Source: Calliopsis andreniformis | Taxonomy: Eukaryota > Arthropoda > Insecta > Hymenoptera > Andrenidae | Length of the DNA: 64,000 bases | Direction of reading: 5' to 3' | NCBI RefSeq assembly: GCF_051401765.1 | Contig: NW_027480492.1 | Coordinates: 372,001 to 436,000 of the forward strand | In this document: positions 25,341 to 37,130 of the stretch, piece by piece | Numbering within the stretch: position 1 is the first letter of the stretch | Layout: the number at the start of each line of letters is the position of its first letter | Notes under the pieces: model-generated | The model's input: only the letters and a program-made list of their open reading frames with translations | Database searches by the model: none | Told to the model about the DNA's origin: nothing | Position numbers and translations under genes: made by a program

Positions 25341-26030
25341 TATCAATCCTGAATCCTCAATCTTCAGCTCTCAGCCCTCAACAATCAGTTGTCAATCCTC
25401 AGTCCCAAATCCTCAACCCTCAGTCCTCATCCTAAATTCTCAATTCTCAATCCTCAATCCTCAACCCTCAATCCTCAACCCTCAGCCCTCATCCTCAATC
25501 CTCAATTCTCAATTCTCAGTCCTCAATCCTCAATCCTCAATTCTCAATCCTCAATCCTCAGTCCTCACTCCTCAAACCTCAATCCTCAACCCTCAGCCCT
25601 CATCCTCAATCCTCAATCCTCAGTCCTCAATCCTCAATCCTCAACTCTCAATCCACATTCCTCAGACCTCAATCCTCAACCCTCAGTCCTCATCCTCAAT
25701 CCTCAATTCTCAATCCTCAATCCTCAATCCTCAATCCTCAATCCTCAATCCTCAACCCTCAATCCTCATTCCTCAAACCTCAATCCTCAACCCTCAGTCC
25801 TCATTCTCAATTCTCAATTCTCAATCCTCAATCCTCAATCCTCAATCCTCAATCCTCAATAATCAATCTCCAATCCTAGATCCTCACTCCCCAATCTTCA
25901 ATCCTTAATCCCCAATCTTCAGTCCTCATTCCCCAGTCCTCAATCTTCAATCCTCAATGCTCAATCCTCAATCCTCAATACTCAATCCTCAATCCTCAGC
26001 CCTCCTCCTCAATCCTCAATCCTCAATCCT
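25341..26030 (+). repeat. Phase-shifted block, copied at 28,949
   Basis: It matches 28,949 to 29,640 at offset 3,609. It holds at least five 'CCCTCATCCTC' type units, where a six-base unit moves the register by one. There is no anchor. A CTAGATCCTCACTCCCC patch near 25,875 recurs at 29,485, 35,678 and 38,911. Confidence 0.8.
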
Positions 26031-27533
26031 CAATCCTCAATCCTCAGTCCTCACTCCTCAAACCTCAATCCTCAACCCTCAGCCCTCATCCTCAATCCTC
26101 AATCCTCAGTCCTCAATCCTCAATCCTCAACTCTCAATCCTCATTCCTCAGACCTCAATCCTCAACCCTCAGTCCTCATCCTCAATCCTCAATTCTCAAT
26201 CCTCAAACCTCAATCCTCAATCCTCAATCCTCAATCCTCATCCCTCAATCCTCATTCCTCAAACCTCAATCCTCAACCCTCAGTCCTCAATCTTCAATCC
26301 TCAACCCTCAATCCTCAATCTTCAATTCTCAATACTCAATCTTCAATCCTCAATTCTCAATTCTCAATCCTCAATACTCAATCCTCAATCCTCGATCCTC
26401 AATCCTCATTCCTCATGCTTCAATCCTCAATACCCAATCCTCAATCTTCAATCCTCAGTCCTCAATCATGAATTCTCAATCCTCAATCCTCAATCCTCAG
26501 ACCTCAGACATCAATACTCAACCCTCAGTCCTCGTCCTCAATCCACAACTCTCAATCCTCAATCCTCAATCCTCAAACCTCAATCCTCAACCGTCAGTCC
26601 TCTTCCTCAATCCTCAAACATCAATACTCAATCCTCAATCCTCAATCCTCAATACTCAATCCTCAATCTTCAATAGAGTATCGTCAATTCACAGTTTTCA
26701 ATACTCAATCCTCAATCTTCAATCTTCAAATCTCAATACCCATACCTCAATCCTCAATCTTCAATCCTCAATCCTCAATACTAAATCCTCAACACTCAGT
26801 CCTCAATCCTCAATCCTCAATACTCAATCTTCAATCCTCGATCCGCAAACATCAATCCTCGATCCTCCATTCTCAATCCTCATTAGAATATCCTCATTTC
26901 TCGGTTTTCGATACGGAATCATCAATCTTCAATATGCAAACCTCAATCCTCAAACCTCAATCCTCAATGGTCAATACTCAATCCTCAACCCTCAATCTTC
27001 AATCCTCAATCCTCAATACTCAATCCTCAACCCTCAGTCCTCAATCCTCAAGACTCAATCCTCAATCCTCAATCTTCGATCCTCAATACTCAACCTTCAA
27101 TCCGCAATCCTCAATCCTCAATTCTCAATCCTCAATCCTCATTCTTCAATCATCAATACCCAATCCTGAATCTTCAATCCTCAATCCTCAATCCTCAACT
27201 CTCAATCCTCAATCCTCAATACTCAGACCTCAAACATCAATACTCAACCCTCAGTCCACGTCCTCTTTCCACAACCCTCAATTCTCAATCCTCAATCTTC
27301 AATCCTCAATCCCCTATCCTCAATCCTCAATCCTCAATCCTCAATCCTCAATCCTCGATCCACAATCCCCAATCGTCAATCCTCAATCCTCAACCATCAA
27401 TCCTCAATCCTCGATCCCCAATCCTCAATCCTCAATCCTCAATCCTCAAACCTCAACCTTCAATGCTCAACCATTAATCCTGAATCCTCAATCCTCAATC
27501 CTCAATCCTCAATCCTCAATTCTCAGTCCTCAG
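26031..27533 (+). repeat. Diverse block with V and Z-like anchors
   Basis: Anchors are V 26674 and a diverged Z-like copy at 26884. A patch with TCCACGTCCTCTTTCC near 27,255 begins a block that also occurs near 31,050, 33,885, 36,965, 40,200, 43,405 and 47,220. The part before 26,674 has more phase-shift units. Confidence 0.7.
26674..26792 (+). repeat. Anchor cassette, family V (representative)
   Basis: It opens TAGAGTA, TCGTCAA and keeps the common units through ATCTCAA at unit 9, then changes to TACCCAT, ACCTCAA. Only two copies are seen, starting at 26674 and 38658. The second has lost TTCACAG at unit 3. Confidence 0.75.
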
Positions 27534-28230
27534 TAGAATATCCTCAATTGTCAGTTTTCTATACTCAATCCTCAATCTTCAATATTCAAATCTCAATCCT
27601 CAAACCTCAAACCTCAATCCTCAATGATCAATCCTCAATCCGCAATCCTCAGTCCTCAAACGTCACTCCTCAATATTCAATGCTAAACCCTCAATTCGCA
27701 ACACTCAATCCTCAATTATCAGTGCACTATACTCAATCCTCAAACCTCAATCCTCAATATTCGATCATCAATCAATCCTAAATACTCAATCCTCAATCCT
27801 CAATCCTCAATCATCGATCCTCAATCCTCAATCCTCAATCCTCAATACAGTATTCTCAATTCTGCGTCTTGAAACCTCAATCCTCAATCCTCAACCTTCA
27901 AATCGGCATCCCCAATCCTCAGTCCTCAAATCCCAGTCCTCAATGCTCAATCCACAATCCTCAACCCTCAATCCTCAATCCTCAATCGTCAATCGTCTAT
28001 CCTCGGCCGCCAATCCTCAGTACCCAATCGTCAATACTCAATTCACAATTTTCAATAGATTGTCGTCAATTCTCAGATTTCAATACTCAATCTACAACCT
28101 TCAATCTTCAAATCTCAAACCTCAAACATCAATTCTCAACACTCAATACTCAACCCACAGTCTTCAATCTTAAATAAACAATCCTCAATCCTCAATCATC
28201 AATCCCCATTCTTCAATCCTCAATCCTCAA
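27534..28230 (+). repeat. Z-R block, copied at 37,814
   Basis: Anchors are Z 27534 and R 28056. It is repeated at 37,814 to 38,497 at offsets 10,280, falling to 10,266. It contains the most GC-rich patch of the window, CCTCGGCCGCC at 28,001. Confidence 0.82.
28056..28174 (+). repeat. Anchor cassette, family R (representative)
   Basis: It opens TAGATTG, TCGTCAA, TTCTCAG, with ATTTCAA at unit 4, TCTACAA at unit 6 and CCCACAG at unit 15. The second copy starts at 38322. Both sit about 55 bases after a GGCCG-containing patch, and both follow a Z anchor by about 510 to 520 bases. Confidence 0.8.
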
Positions 28231-28948
28231 CCCTCAATCCTCAGTCCTCAAACCTCAATCCGGAATCCTCAATTCTGAATCCTCAATCTTCAGCCGTCAG
28301 TCCTCAACAATCAATTGTCAATCCTCAATCCTCAATAGAATATCCTCAATTCACAGTTTTCAACACTCAATCCCCATTCTTCAATCTTCATATCTCAATC
28401 CACAAACATCAATTCTCATCACTCAACCCTCAACACTCAGTCCTCAAACTTCAATCCTCAATCCTCAATCCTCAATCCTCAATCCTCAATCCTCAATCCT
28501 CAGTAATCAGTCCTCAATCTTCAATACTGAATCGTCAATCCTCAGTCCTCAATCATCAATCCTCAATTCTCTTTCCTCAAACCTCAATCCTCAACCCTCA
28601 GTCCTCATCCTCAATCCTCAATCCTCAATCCTCAATCCTCAATCTTCAATCCTCAATACTCAATCTTCAATCCTCAATCCTCACTCCTCAAACCTCAATT
28701 CTGAATTCTCAATCCTGAATCCTCAACCTTCAGCCCTCAGTCCTCAACAACCAGTTGTCAATCCTCAGTCCCAGATCCTCAATCCTCAACCCTCAGTCCT
28801 CATCCTCAATTCTCAATCCTCAATCCTCAATCCTCAGTCCTCAATCCTCAGCTCTCATCCTCAGTCCTCAATCCTCAATTCTCAGCCCTCAATCCTCAAT
28901 CCTCAATTCTCAATCCTCAATCCTCAGTCCTCAAACCTCAATTCAGAA
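28231..28948 (+). repeat. P-anchor block
   Basis: The P anchor is at 28336, preceded by a dyad of the ACAATCAATTGT form and followed about 165 bases later by a CAGTAATCA...TACTGAATCG patch. The same patch follows P anchors near 30,608, 33,443, 36,449, 39,689 and 46,786. Confidence 0.75.
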
Positions 28949-29765
28949 TTATCAATCCTGAATCCTCAATCTTCAGCCCTCAGCCCTCAACAATCAGTTG
29001 TCAATCCTCAGTCCCAAATCCTCAACCCTCAGTCCTCATCCTAAATTCTCAATTCTCAATCCTCAATCCTCAATCCTCAATCCTCAACCCTCAGCCCTCA
29101 TCCTCAATCCTCAATCCTCAATTCTCAGTCCTCAATCCTCAATCCTCAATTCTCAATCCTCAATCCTCAGTCCTCACTCCTCAAACCTCAATCCTCAACC
29201 CTCAGCCCTCATCCTCAATCCTCAATCCTCAGTCCTCAATCCTCAATCCTCAACTCTCAATCCTCATTCCTCAGACCTCAATCCTCAACCCTCAGTCCTC
29301 ATCCTCAATGCTCAATTCTCAATCCTCAATCCTCAATCCTCAATCCTCAATCCTCAATCCTCAACCCTCAATCCTCATTCCTCAAACCTCAATCCTCAAC
29401 CCTCAGTCCTCATTCTCAATTCTCAATTCTCAATCCTCAATCATCAATCCTCAATACTCAATCCTCAATAATCAATCTCCAATCCTAGATCCTCACTCCC
29501 CAATCTTCTATCCTTAATCCTCAATCTTCAGTCCTCATTCCCCAGTCCTCAATCTTCAATCCTCAATGCTCAATCCTCAATCCTCAATACTCAATCATCA
29601 ATCCTCAGCCCTCATCCTCAATCCTCAATCCTCAATCCTCAATCCTCAATCCTCAATTCCCAATCCTCATTAGAATATCCTCAATTGTCAGTTTTCTATA
29701 CTCAATCCTCAATCTTCAATATTCAAATCTCAATCCTCAAACCTCATACCTCAATCCTCAATGAT
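28949..29765 (+). repeat. Copy of 25,340 to 26,030 joined to a Z anchor
   Basis: The first 690 bases follow offset 3,609 to Domain II's opening block. The match ends near 29,640 and a Z anchor follows at 29671. The Z region, 29,640 to 29,900, is also similar to 31,298 to 31,560 (offset 1,658). Confidence 0.78.
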
Positions 29766-32600
29766 CAATCCTCAATCCGCAATCCTCAGTCCTCAACCCT
29801 CAGCCCTCATCCTCAAGCCTCAATCCTCAATCCTCAATCCTCCATCTTCAATCCTCAATACTCTACCTTCAATCCTCAATCCTCAGTCCTCAAACCTCAA
29901 TTCTGAATTCTCAATCCTGAATCCTCAATCTTCAGCCCTCAGCCCTCAACAATCAGTTGTCAATCCTCAGTCCCAAATCCTCAATCCTCAACCCTCAGTC
30001 CTCATCCTAAATTCTCAATTCTCAGTCCTCATTCCTCAATCCTCAATCCACAACCCACAGCCCTCATCCTCAATCCACAACCCTCAATCCTCAATCCGCA
30101 ATCTTCAATCCTCAATCCTCAATCCCCAATCCTCAATCCTCAATCCTCATTCCTCAATCCTCAATACCCAATCCTGAATCTTCAATCCTCAATCCTCAAT
30201 CCTCAATTCTCAATCCTCAATCCTCAATCCTCAGACCTCAAACATCAATACTCAATCCTCAGTCCTCGTCCTCAATCCACAACCCTCAATCCTCAATCCT
30301 CAATATTCAATCCTCAATCCTCAACCCTCAATCCTCAACCCTCAATCCTCAGTCCTCAAACCTCAATCCGGAATCCTCAATTCTGAATCCTCAATCTTCA
30401 GCCGTCAGTCCTCAACAATCAATTGACAATCCTCAATCCTCAATAGAATATCCTCAATTCACAGCTTTCAATACTCAATCCCCATTCTTCAATCTTCATA
30501 TATCAATACACAAACATCAATTCTCATCACTCAACGCTCAACACTCAGTTCTCAATCTTCAATCCTCAATCCTCAATCCTCAATCCTCAATCCTCAATCC
30601 TCAATCCTCAGTAATCAATCCTCAATCTTCAATACTGAATCGTCAATCCTCAGTCCTCAATCCTCAATCCTCAATTCTCTTTCCTCAAACCTCAATCCTC
30701 AACCCTCAGTCCTCATCCTCAAACCTCAATCCTCAATCCTCAATCCTCAATCTTCAATCCTCAATACTCAATCCTCAATCCTCAGACCTCAAACATCAAT
30801 ACTCAATCCTCAGTCCTCGTCCTCAATCCACAACCCTCAATCCTCAATCCTCAATCTTCAATCCTCAATCCTCCATTCTCAGTCCTCAATCCTCAATCCT
30901 CAATTCTCAATCCTCAATCATCAGTCCTCAGCCCTCAAACCTCAATCCTCATCCTCAAGCCTCAATCCTCAATCCTCAATCCTCAATCCTCAACTCTCAA
31001 TCCTCAATCCTCAATACTCAGACCTCAAACATCAATACTCAACCCTCAGCCCACGTCCTCTTTCCACAACCCTCAATCCTCAATCCTCAATCTTCAATCC
31101 TCAATCCCCTATCCTCAATCCTCAATCCTCAATCCTCAATCCTCAATCCTCGATCCACAATCCCCAATCGTCAATCCTCAATCCTCAACCATCAATCCTC
31201 AATCCTCGATCCCCAATCCTCAATCCTCAATACTCAATCCTCAAACCTCAACCTTCAATGCTCAACCATTAATCCTGAATCCTCAATCCTCAATCCTCAA
31301 TCCTCAATCCTCAATTCCCAATCCTCATTAGAATATCCTCAATTGTCAGTTTTCTATACTCAATCCTCAATCTTCAATATTCAAATCTCAATCCTCAAAC
31401 CTCAAACCTCAATCCTCAATGATCAATCCTCAATCCGCAATCCTCAGTCCTCAACCCTCAGCCCTCATCCTCAAGCCTCAATCCTCAATCCTCAATCCTC
31501 AATCTTCAATCCTCAATACTCTACCTTCAATCCTCAATCCTCAGTCCTCAAACCTCAATTCTGAATTCTCAATCCTGAATCCTCAATCTTCAGCCCTCAG
31601 CCCTCAACAATCAGTTGTCAATCCTCAGTCCCAAATCCTCAATCCTCAACCCTCAGTCCTCATCCTAAATACTCAATTCTCAGTCCTCAATCCTCAATCC
31701 TCAACCCACAGCCCTCATCCTCAATCCACAACCCTCAATCCTCAATACGCAATCTTCAATCCTCAATCCTCAATCCTCAATCATCAATCCTCAATCCTCA
31801 TTCTTCAATCCTCAATACCCAATCCTGAATCTTCAATCCTCAATCCTCAATCCTCAATTCTCAATCCTCAATCCTCAACCCTCCAACCTCAATCCTCGAC
31901 CGCGAGTCCTCGTCCTCAATCCTCAATCTACAATCGTCAATACTCAATCCTCAACCCTCAATCCTCAGTCCTCAAACCTCAATCCGGAATCATCAATTCT
32001 GAATCCTCAATCTTCCGCCGTCAGTCCTCAACAATGAATTGTCAATCCTCAATCCTCAATAGAATATCCTCAATTCACAGCTTTCAATACTCAATCCCCA
32101 TTCTTCAATTTTCATATATCAATCCACAAACATCAATCCTCATCACTCAACGCTCAACACTCAGTTCTCAATCTTCAATTCTCAATCCTCAATCCTCAAT
32201 CCTCAATCCTCATTCTTCAATCCTCAATACCCAATCCTGAATCTTCAATCCTCAATCCTCAATCCTCAATTCTCAATCCCCAATCCTCAATCCACAGACC
32301 TCAAACATCAATACTCAATCCTCAGTCCTCGTCCTCAATCCACAACCCTCAATCCTCAATCCTCAATCTTCAATCCTCAATCCTCTATCCTCAATCCTCA
32401 ATCCTCAATCCTCAATCCTCAATCCTCAGTCCTCAAACCTCAATCCTTATTCTTCAATCCTCAATACCCAATCCTCAATCTTCAATCCTCAATCCTCAAT
32501 CCTCAATTCTCAATCCTCAATCCTCAGTCCTCAGCCCTCAAACCTCAATCCTCAACCCTCAGTCCTCATCCACAATCCTCAATCCTCAATCCTCAATCCT
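29766..32600 (+). repeat. 2,835 bp tandem duplication, copy 1
   Basis: Anchors are P 30444, Z 31329 and P 32060. The unit is exactly 405 heptamers and is followed at once by a second complete copy. Both copies begin at the TCCGCAATCC patch. Confidence 0.9.
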
Positions 32601-35435
32601 CAATCCTCAATCCGCAATCCTCAGTCCTCAACCCTCAGCCCTCATCCTCAAGCCTCAATCCTCAATCCTCAATCCTCCATCTTCAATCCTCAATACTCTA
32701 CCTTCAATCCTCAATCCTCAGTCCTCAAACCTCAATTCTGAATTCTCAATCCTGAATACTCAATCTTCAGCCCTCAGCCCTCAACAATCAGTTGTCAATC
32801 CTCAGTCCCAAATCCTCAATCCTCAACCCTCAGTCCTCATCCTAAATTCTCAATTCTCAGTCCTCATTCCTCAATCCTCAATCCACAACCCACAGCCCTC
32901 ATCCTCAATCCACAACCCTCAATCCTCAATCCGCAATCTTCAATCCTCAATCCTCAATCCCCAATCCTCAACCCTCAATCCTCATTCTTCAATCCTCAAT
33001 ACCCAATCCTGAATCTTCAATCCTCAATCCTCAATCCTCAATTCTCAATCCTCAATCCTCAATCCTCAGACCTCAAACATCAATACTCAATCCTCAGTCC
33101 TCGTCCTCAATCCACAACCCTCAATCCTCAATCCTCAATATTCAATCCTCAATCCTCAACCCTCAATCCTCAACCCTCAATCCTCAGTCCTCAAACCTCA
33201 ATCCGGAATCCTCAATTCTGAATCCTCAATCTTCAGCCGTCAGTCCTCAACAATCAATTGACAATCCTCAATCCTCAATAGAATATCCTCAATTCACAGC
33301 TTTCAATACTCAATCCCCATTCTTCAATCTTCATATATCAATACACAAACATCAATTCTCATCACTCAACGCTCAACACTCAGTTCTCAATCTTCAATCC
33401 TCAATCCTCAATCCTCAATCCTCAATCCTCAATCCTCAATCCTCAGTAATCAATCCTCAATCTTCAATACTGAATCGTCAATCCTCAGTCCTCAATCCTC
33501 AATCCTCAATTCTCTTTCCTCAAACCTCAATCCTCAACCCTCAGTCCTCATCCTCAAACCTCAATCCTCAATCCTCAATCCTCAATCTTCAATCCTCAAT
33601 ACTCAATCCTCAATCCTCAGACCTCAAACATCAATACTCAATCCTCAGTCCTCGTCCTCAATCCACAACCCTCAATCCTCAATCCTCAATCTTCAATCCT
33701 CAATCCTCCATTCTCAGTCCTCAATCCTCAATCCTCAATTCTCAATCCTCAATCATCAGTCCTCAGCCCTCAAACCTCAATCCTCATCCTCAAGCCTCAA
33801 TCCTCAATCCTCAATCCTCAATCCTCAACTCTCAATCCTCAATCCTCAATACTCAGACCTCAAACATCAATACTCAACCCTCAGCCCACGTCCTCTTTCC
33901 ACAACCCTCAATCCTCAATCCTCAATCTTCAATCCTCAATCCCCTATCCTCAATCCTCAATCCTCAATCCTCAATCCTCAATCCTCGATCCACAATCCCC
34001 AATCGTCAATCCTCAATCCTCAACCATCAATCCTCAATCCTCGATCCCCAATCCTCAATCCTCAATACTCAATCCTCAAACCTCAACCTTCAATGCTCAA
34101 CCATTAATCCTGAATCCTCAATCCTCAATCCTCAATCCTCAATCCTCAATTCCCAATCCTCATTAGAATATCCTCAATTGTCAGTTTTCTATACTCAATC
34201 CTCAATCTTCAATATTCAAATCTCAATCCTCAAACCTCAAACCTCAATCCTCAATGATCAATCCTCAATCCGCAATCCTCAGTCCTCAACCCTCAGCCCT
34301 CATCCTCAAGCCTCAATCCTCAATCCTCAATCCTCAATCTTCAATCCTCAATACTCTACCTTCAATCCTCAATCCTCAGTCCTCAAACCTCAATTCTGAA
34401 TTCTCAATCCTGAATCCTCAATCTTCAGCCCTCAGCCCTCAACAATCAGTTGTCAATCCTCAGTCCCAAATCCTCAATCCTCAACCCTCAGTCCTCATCC
34501 TAAATACTCAATTCTCAGTCCTCAATCCTCAATCCTCAACCCACAGCCCTCATCCTCAATCCACAACCCTCAATCCTCAATACGCAATCTTCAATCCTCA
34601 ATCCTCAATCCTCAATCATCAATCCTCAATCCTCATTCTTCAATCCTCAATACCCAATCCTGAATCTTCAATCCTCAATCCTCAATCCTCAATTCTCAAT
34701 CCTCAATCCTCAACCCTCCAACCTCAATCCTCGACCGCGAGTCCTCGTCCTCAATCCTCAATCTACAATCGTCAATACTCAATCCTCAACCCTCAATCCT
34801 CAGTCCTCAAACCTCAATCCGGAATCATCAATTCTGAATCCTCAATCTTCCGCCGTCAGTCCTCAACAATGAATTGTCAATCCTCAATCCTCAATAGAAT
34901 ATCCTCAATCCACAGCTTTCAATACTCAATCCCCATTCTTCAATTTTCATATATCAATCCACAAACATCAATCCTCATCACTCAACGCTCAACACTCAGT
35001 TCTCAATCTTCAATTCTCAATCCTCAATCCTCAATCCTCAATCCTCATTCTTCAATCCTCAATACCCAATCCTGAATCTTCAATCCTCAATCCTCAATCC
35101 TCAATTCTCAATCCCCAATCCTCAATCCACAGACCTCAAACATCAATACTCAATCCTCAGTCCTCGTCCTCAATCCACAACCCTCTATCCTCAATCCTCA
35201 ATCTTCAATCCTCAATCCTCTATCCTCAATCCTCAATCCTCAATCCTCAATCCTCAATCCTCAGTCCTCAAAGCTCAATCCTTATTCTTCAATCCTCAAT
35301 ACCCAATCCTCAATCTTCAATCCTCAATCCTCAATCCTCAATTCTCAATCCTCAATCCTCAGTCCTCAGCCCTCAAACCTCAATCCTCAACCCTCAGTCC
35401 TCATCCACAATCCTCAATCCTCAATCCTCAATCCT
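32601..35435 (+). repeat. 2,835 bp tandem duplication, copy 2
   Basis: Anchors are P 33279, Z 34164 and P 34895, all exactly 2,835 bases after those of copy 1. I saw only about six to eight substitutions (for example TCCTGAATACT near 32,756, and CAATCCACAG near 34,907 against CAATTCACAG), so the copies are above 99.5 % identical by eye. The differences argue against a simple assembly duplicate. The match stops where copy 1 runs into copy 2 and copy 2 runs into TCTTCAA. Confidence 0.9.
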
Positions 35436-37130
35436 CAATCCTCAATCTTCAATCCTCAATACTCAACGTTCAATCCTCAATCCTCAGTTTTCAAACCTCA
35501 ATTCTGAATTCTCAATCCTGAATCCTCAATCTTCAGCCCTCAGTCCTCAACAATCTGTTGTCAATCCTCAGTCCCAAATCCTCAATCCTCAACCCTCAGT
35601 CCTCATTCTCAATTCTCAATTCTCAATCCTCAATCCTCATTCCTCAATCCTCAATCCTCAATAATCAATCTCCAATCCTAGATCCTCACTCCCCAATCTT
35701 CAATCCTCATTCCCCAGTCCTCAATCTTCAATCCTCAATGCTCAATCCTCAATCCTCAATCCTCAATCCTCAGTCCTCAATCCACAATCCTCAACCCTCC
35801 AACCTCAATCCTCGATCGTGAGTCCTCGTCCTCAATCCTCAAACCTCAATCCTCAATCCTCAATCTACAATCATCAATACTCAATCTTCAATCCTCAATC
35901 CTCAATCCTCAATCCTCAATCCTCAATCCTCAATATTCAACACACAATCCTCAGCCATGAATCCTCAATACTCAACCATCAATCCTCAATTCTCAATACC
36001 CAATAGAATATCCTGAATTCTCATGATTCAATACTCAATCCACAAAATTCAATAATCAAATCTCAATCCTCAAACATCAATTCTCAGCACTCAATCCTCA
36101 ATACTCAGTCCTCTCTCTTCAATCCTCCATCCTCAATCCTCAATCCTCAAGCGTCAATACTCAACCCTCAATCCTCAACCCTCAATCCTCAGTCCTCAAA
36201 CCTCAATCCGGAATCCTCAATTCTGAATCCTCAATCTTCAGCCGTCAGTCATCAACTATCAATTGTCAATCCTCAATCCTCAATAGAATATCCTCAATTC
36301 ACATCTTTCAATACTCAATCCCCATTCTTCAGTCTTCATATATCAATCCACAAACATCAATTCTCATCACTCAACGCTCAACACTCAGTGCTCAATCTTC
36401 AATCCTCAATCCTCAATACTCAATCCTCAATCCTCCATCCTCAATCCTCAGTAATCAATTCTCAATCTTCAATACTGAATCGTCAATCCTCAGTCCTCAA
36501 TCCTCAATCCTCAATTCTCTTTCCTCAAACCTCAATCCTCAACCCTCAGTCCTCATCCTCAATCCTCAATCCTCAATCCTCAATACTCAATCTTCAATCC
36601 TCAATACTCAATCCTCATTCCTCAGCCCTCATCCTCAATCCTCAATCCTCAATTCTCAGTCCTCAATCCTCAACCCTCAATTCTCAATCCTCAATCATCA
36701 GTCCTCAGCGCTCAAACCTCAATCCTCAACCCTCAGTCCCAAATCCTCAGTCTTCAATACTCAATCCTCAATCCTCAATCTTCGATCCTCAATACTCAAT
36801 CTTCAATCCGCAATCCTCAATCCTCAATTCTCAATCCTCAATCCTCATTCTTCAATCCTCAATACCCAATCCTGAATCTTCAATCCTCAATCCTCAATCC
36901 TCAACTCTCAATCCTCAATCCTCAATTTCTCAGACCTCAAACATCAATACTCAACCCTCAGTCCACGTCCTCTTTCCACAACCCTCAATCCTCAATCCTC
37001 AATCTTCAATCCTCAATCCCCTATCCTCAATCCTCAATCCTCAATCCTCAATCCTCAATCCTCGATCCACAATCCCCAATCGTCAATCCTCAATCCTCAA
37101 CCATCCATCCTCTATCCTCGATCCTCAATC
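35436..37130 (+). repeat. Q-P block, copied at 38,873
   Basis: Anchors are Q 36004 and P 36284, 280 bases apart. Positions 35,640 to 37,130 are repeated at 38,873 to 40,370 at offset 3,233 rising to 3,240 (one extra heptamer). CAATTTCTCAGACC near 36,926 carries a one-base insertion shared by the other copy at 40,166. Confidence 0.83.
36004..36122 (+). repeat. Anchor cassette, family Q (representative)
   Basis: It opens TAGAATA, TCCTGAA, TTCTCAT. Unit 16 is TCCTCTC, giving the recognisable CTCTCTC run. Copies start at 36004, 39244, 43070, 45379, 46363, 48636, 50130, 53174, 58813, 60272 and 63904. The last copy is cut by the window end. Three copies lie exactly 280 bp before a P anchor; four lie exactly 600 bp after one. 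Confidence 0.85.

Noticed and set aside
28001..28010. GGCCG patch as a CpG island or gene remnant
   Set aside because: It is only about ten bases, in phase with the heptamers, and explained by a few substitutions in two or three units that were then copied to 38,267.
29766..35435. The 2,835 bp tandem pair as a simple assembly duplicate
   Set aside because: Several substitutions distinguish the copies and the sequence runs on differently after the second copy. It still deserves a long-read check, because arrays like this are easily mis-assembled.
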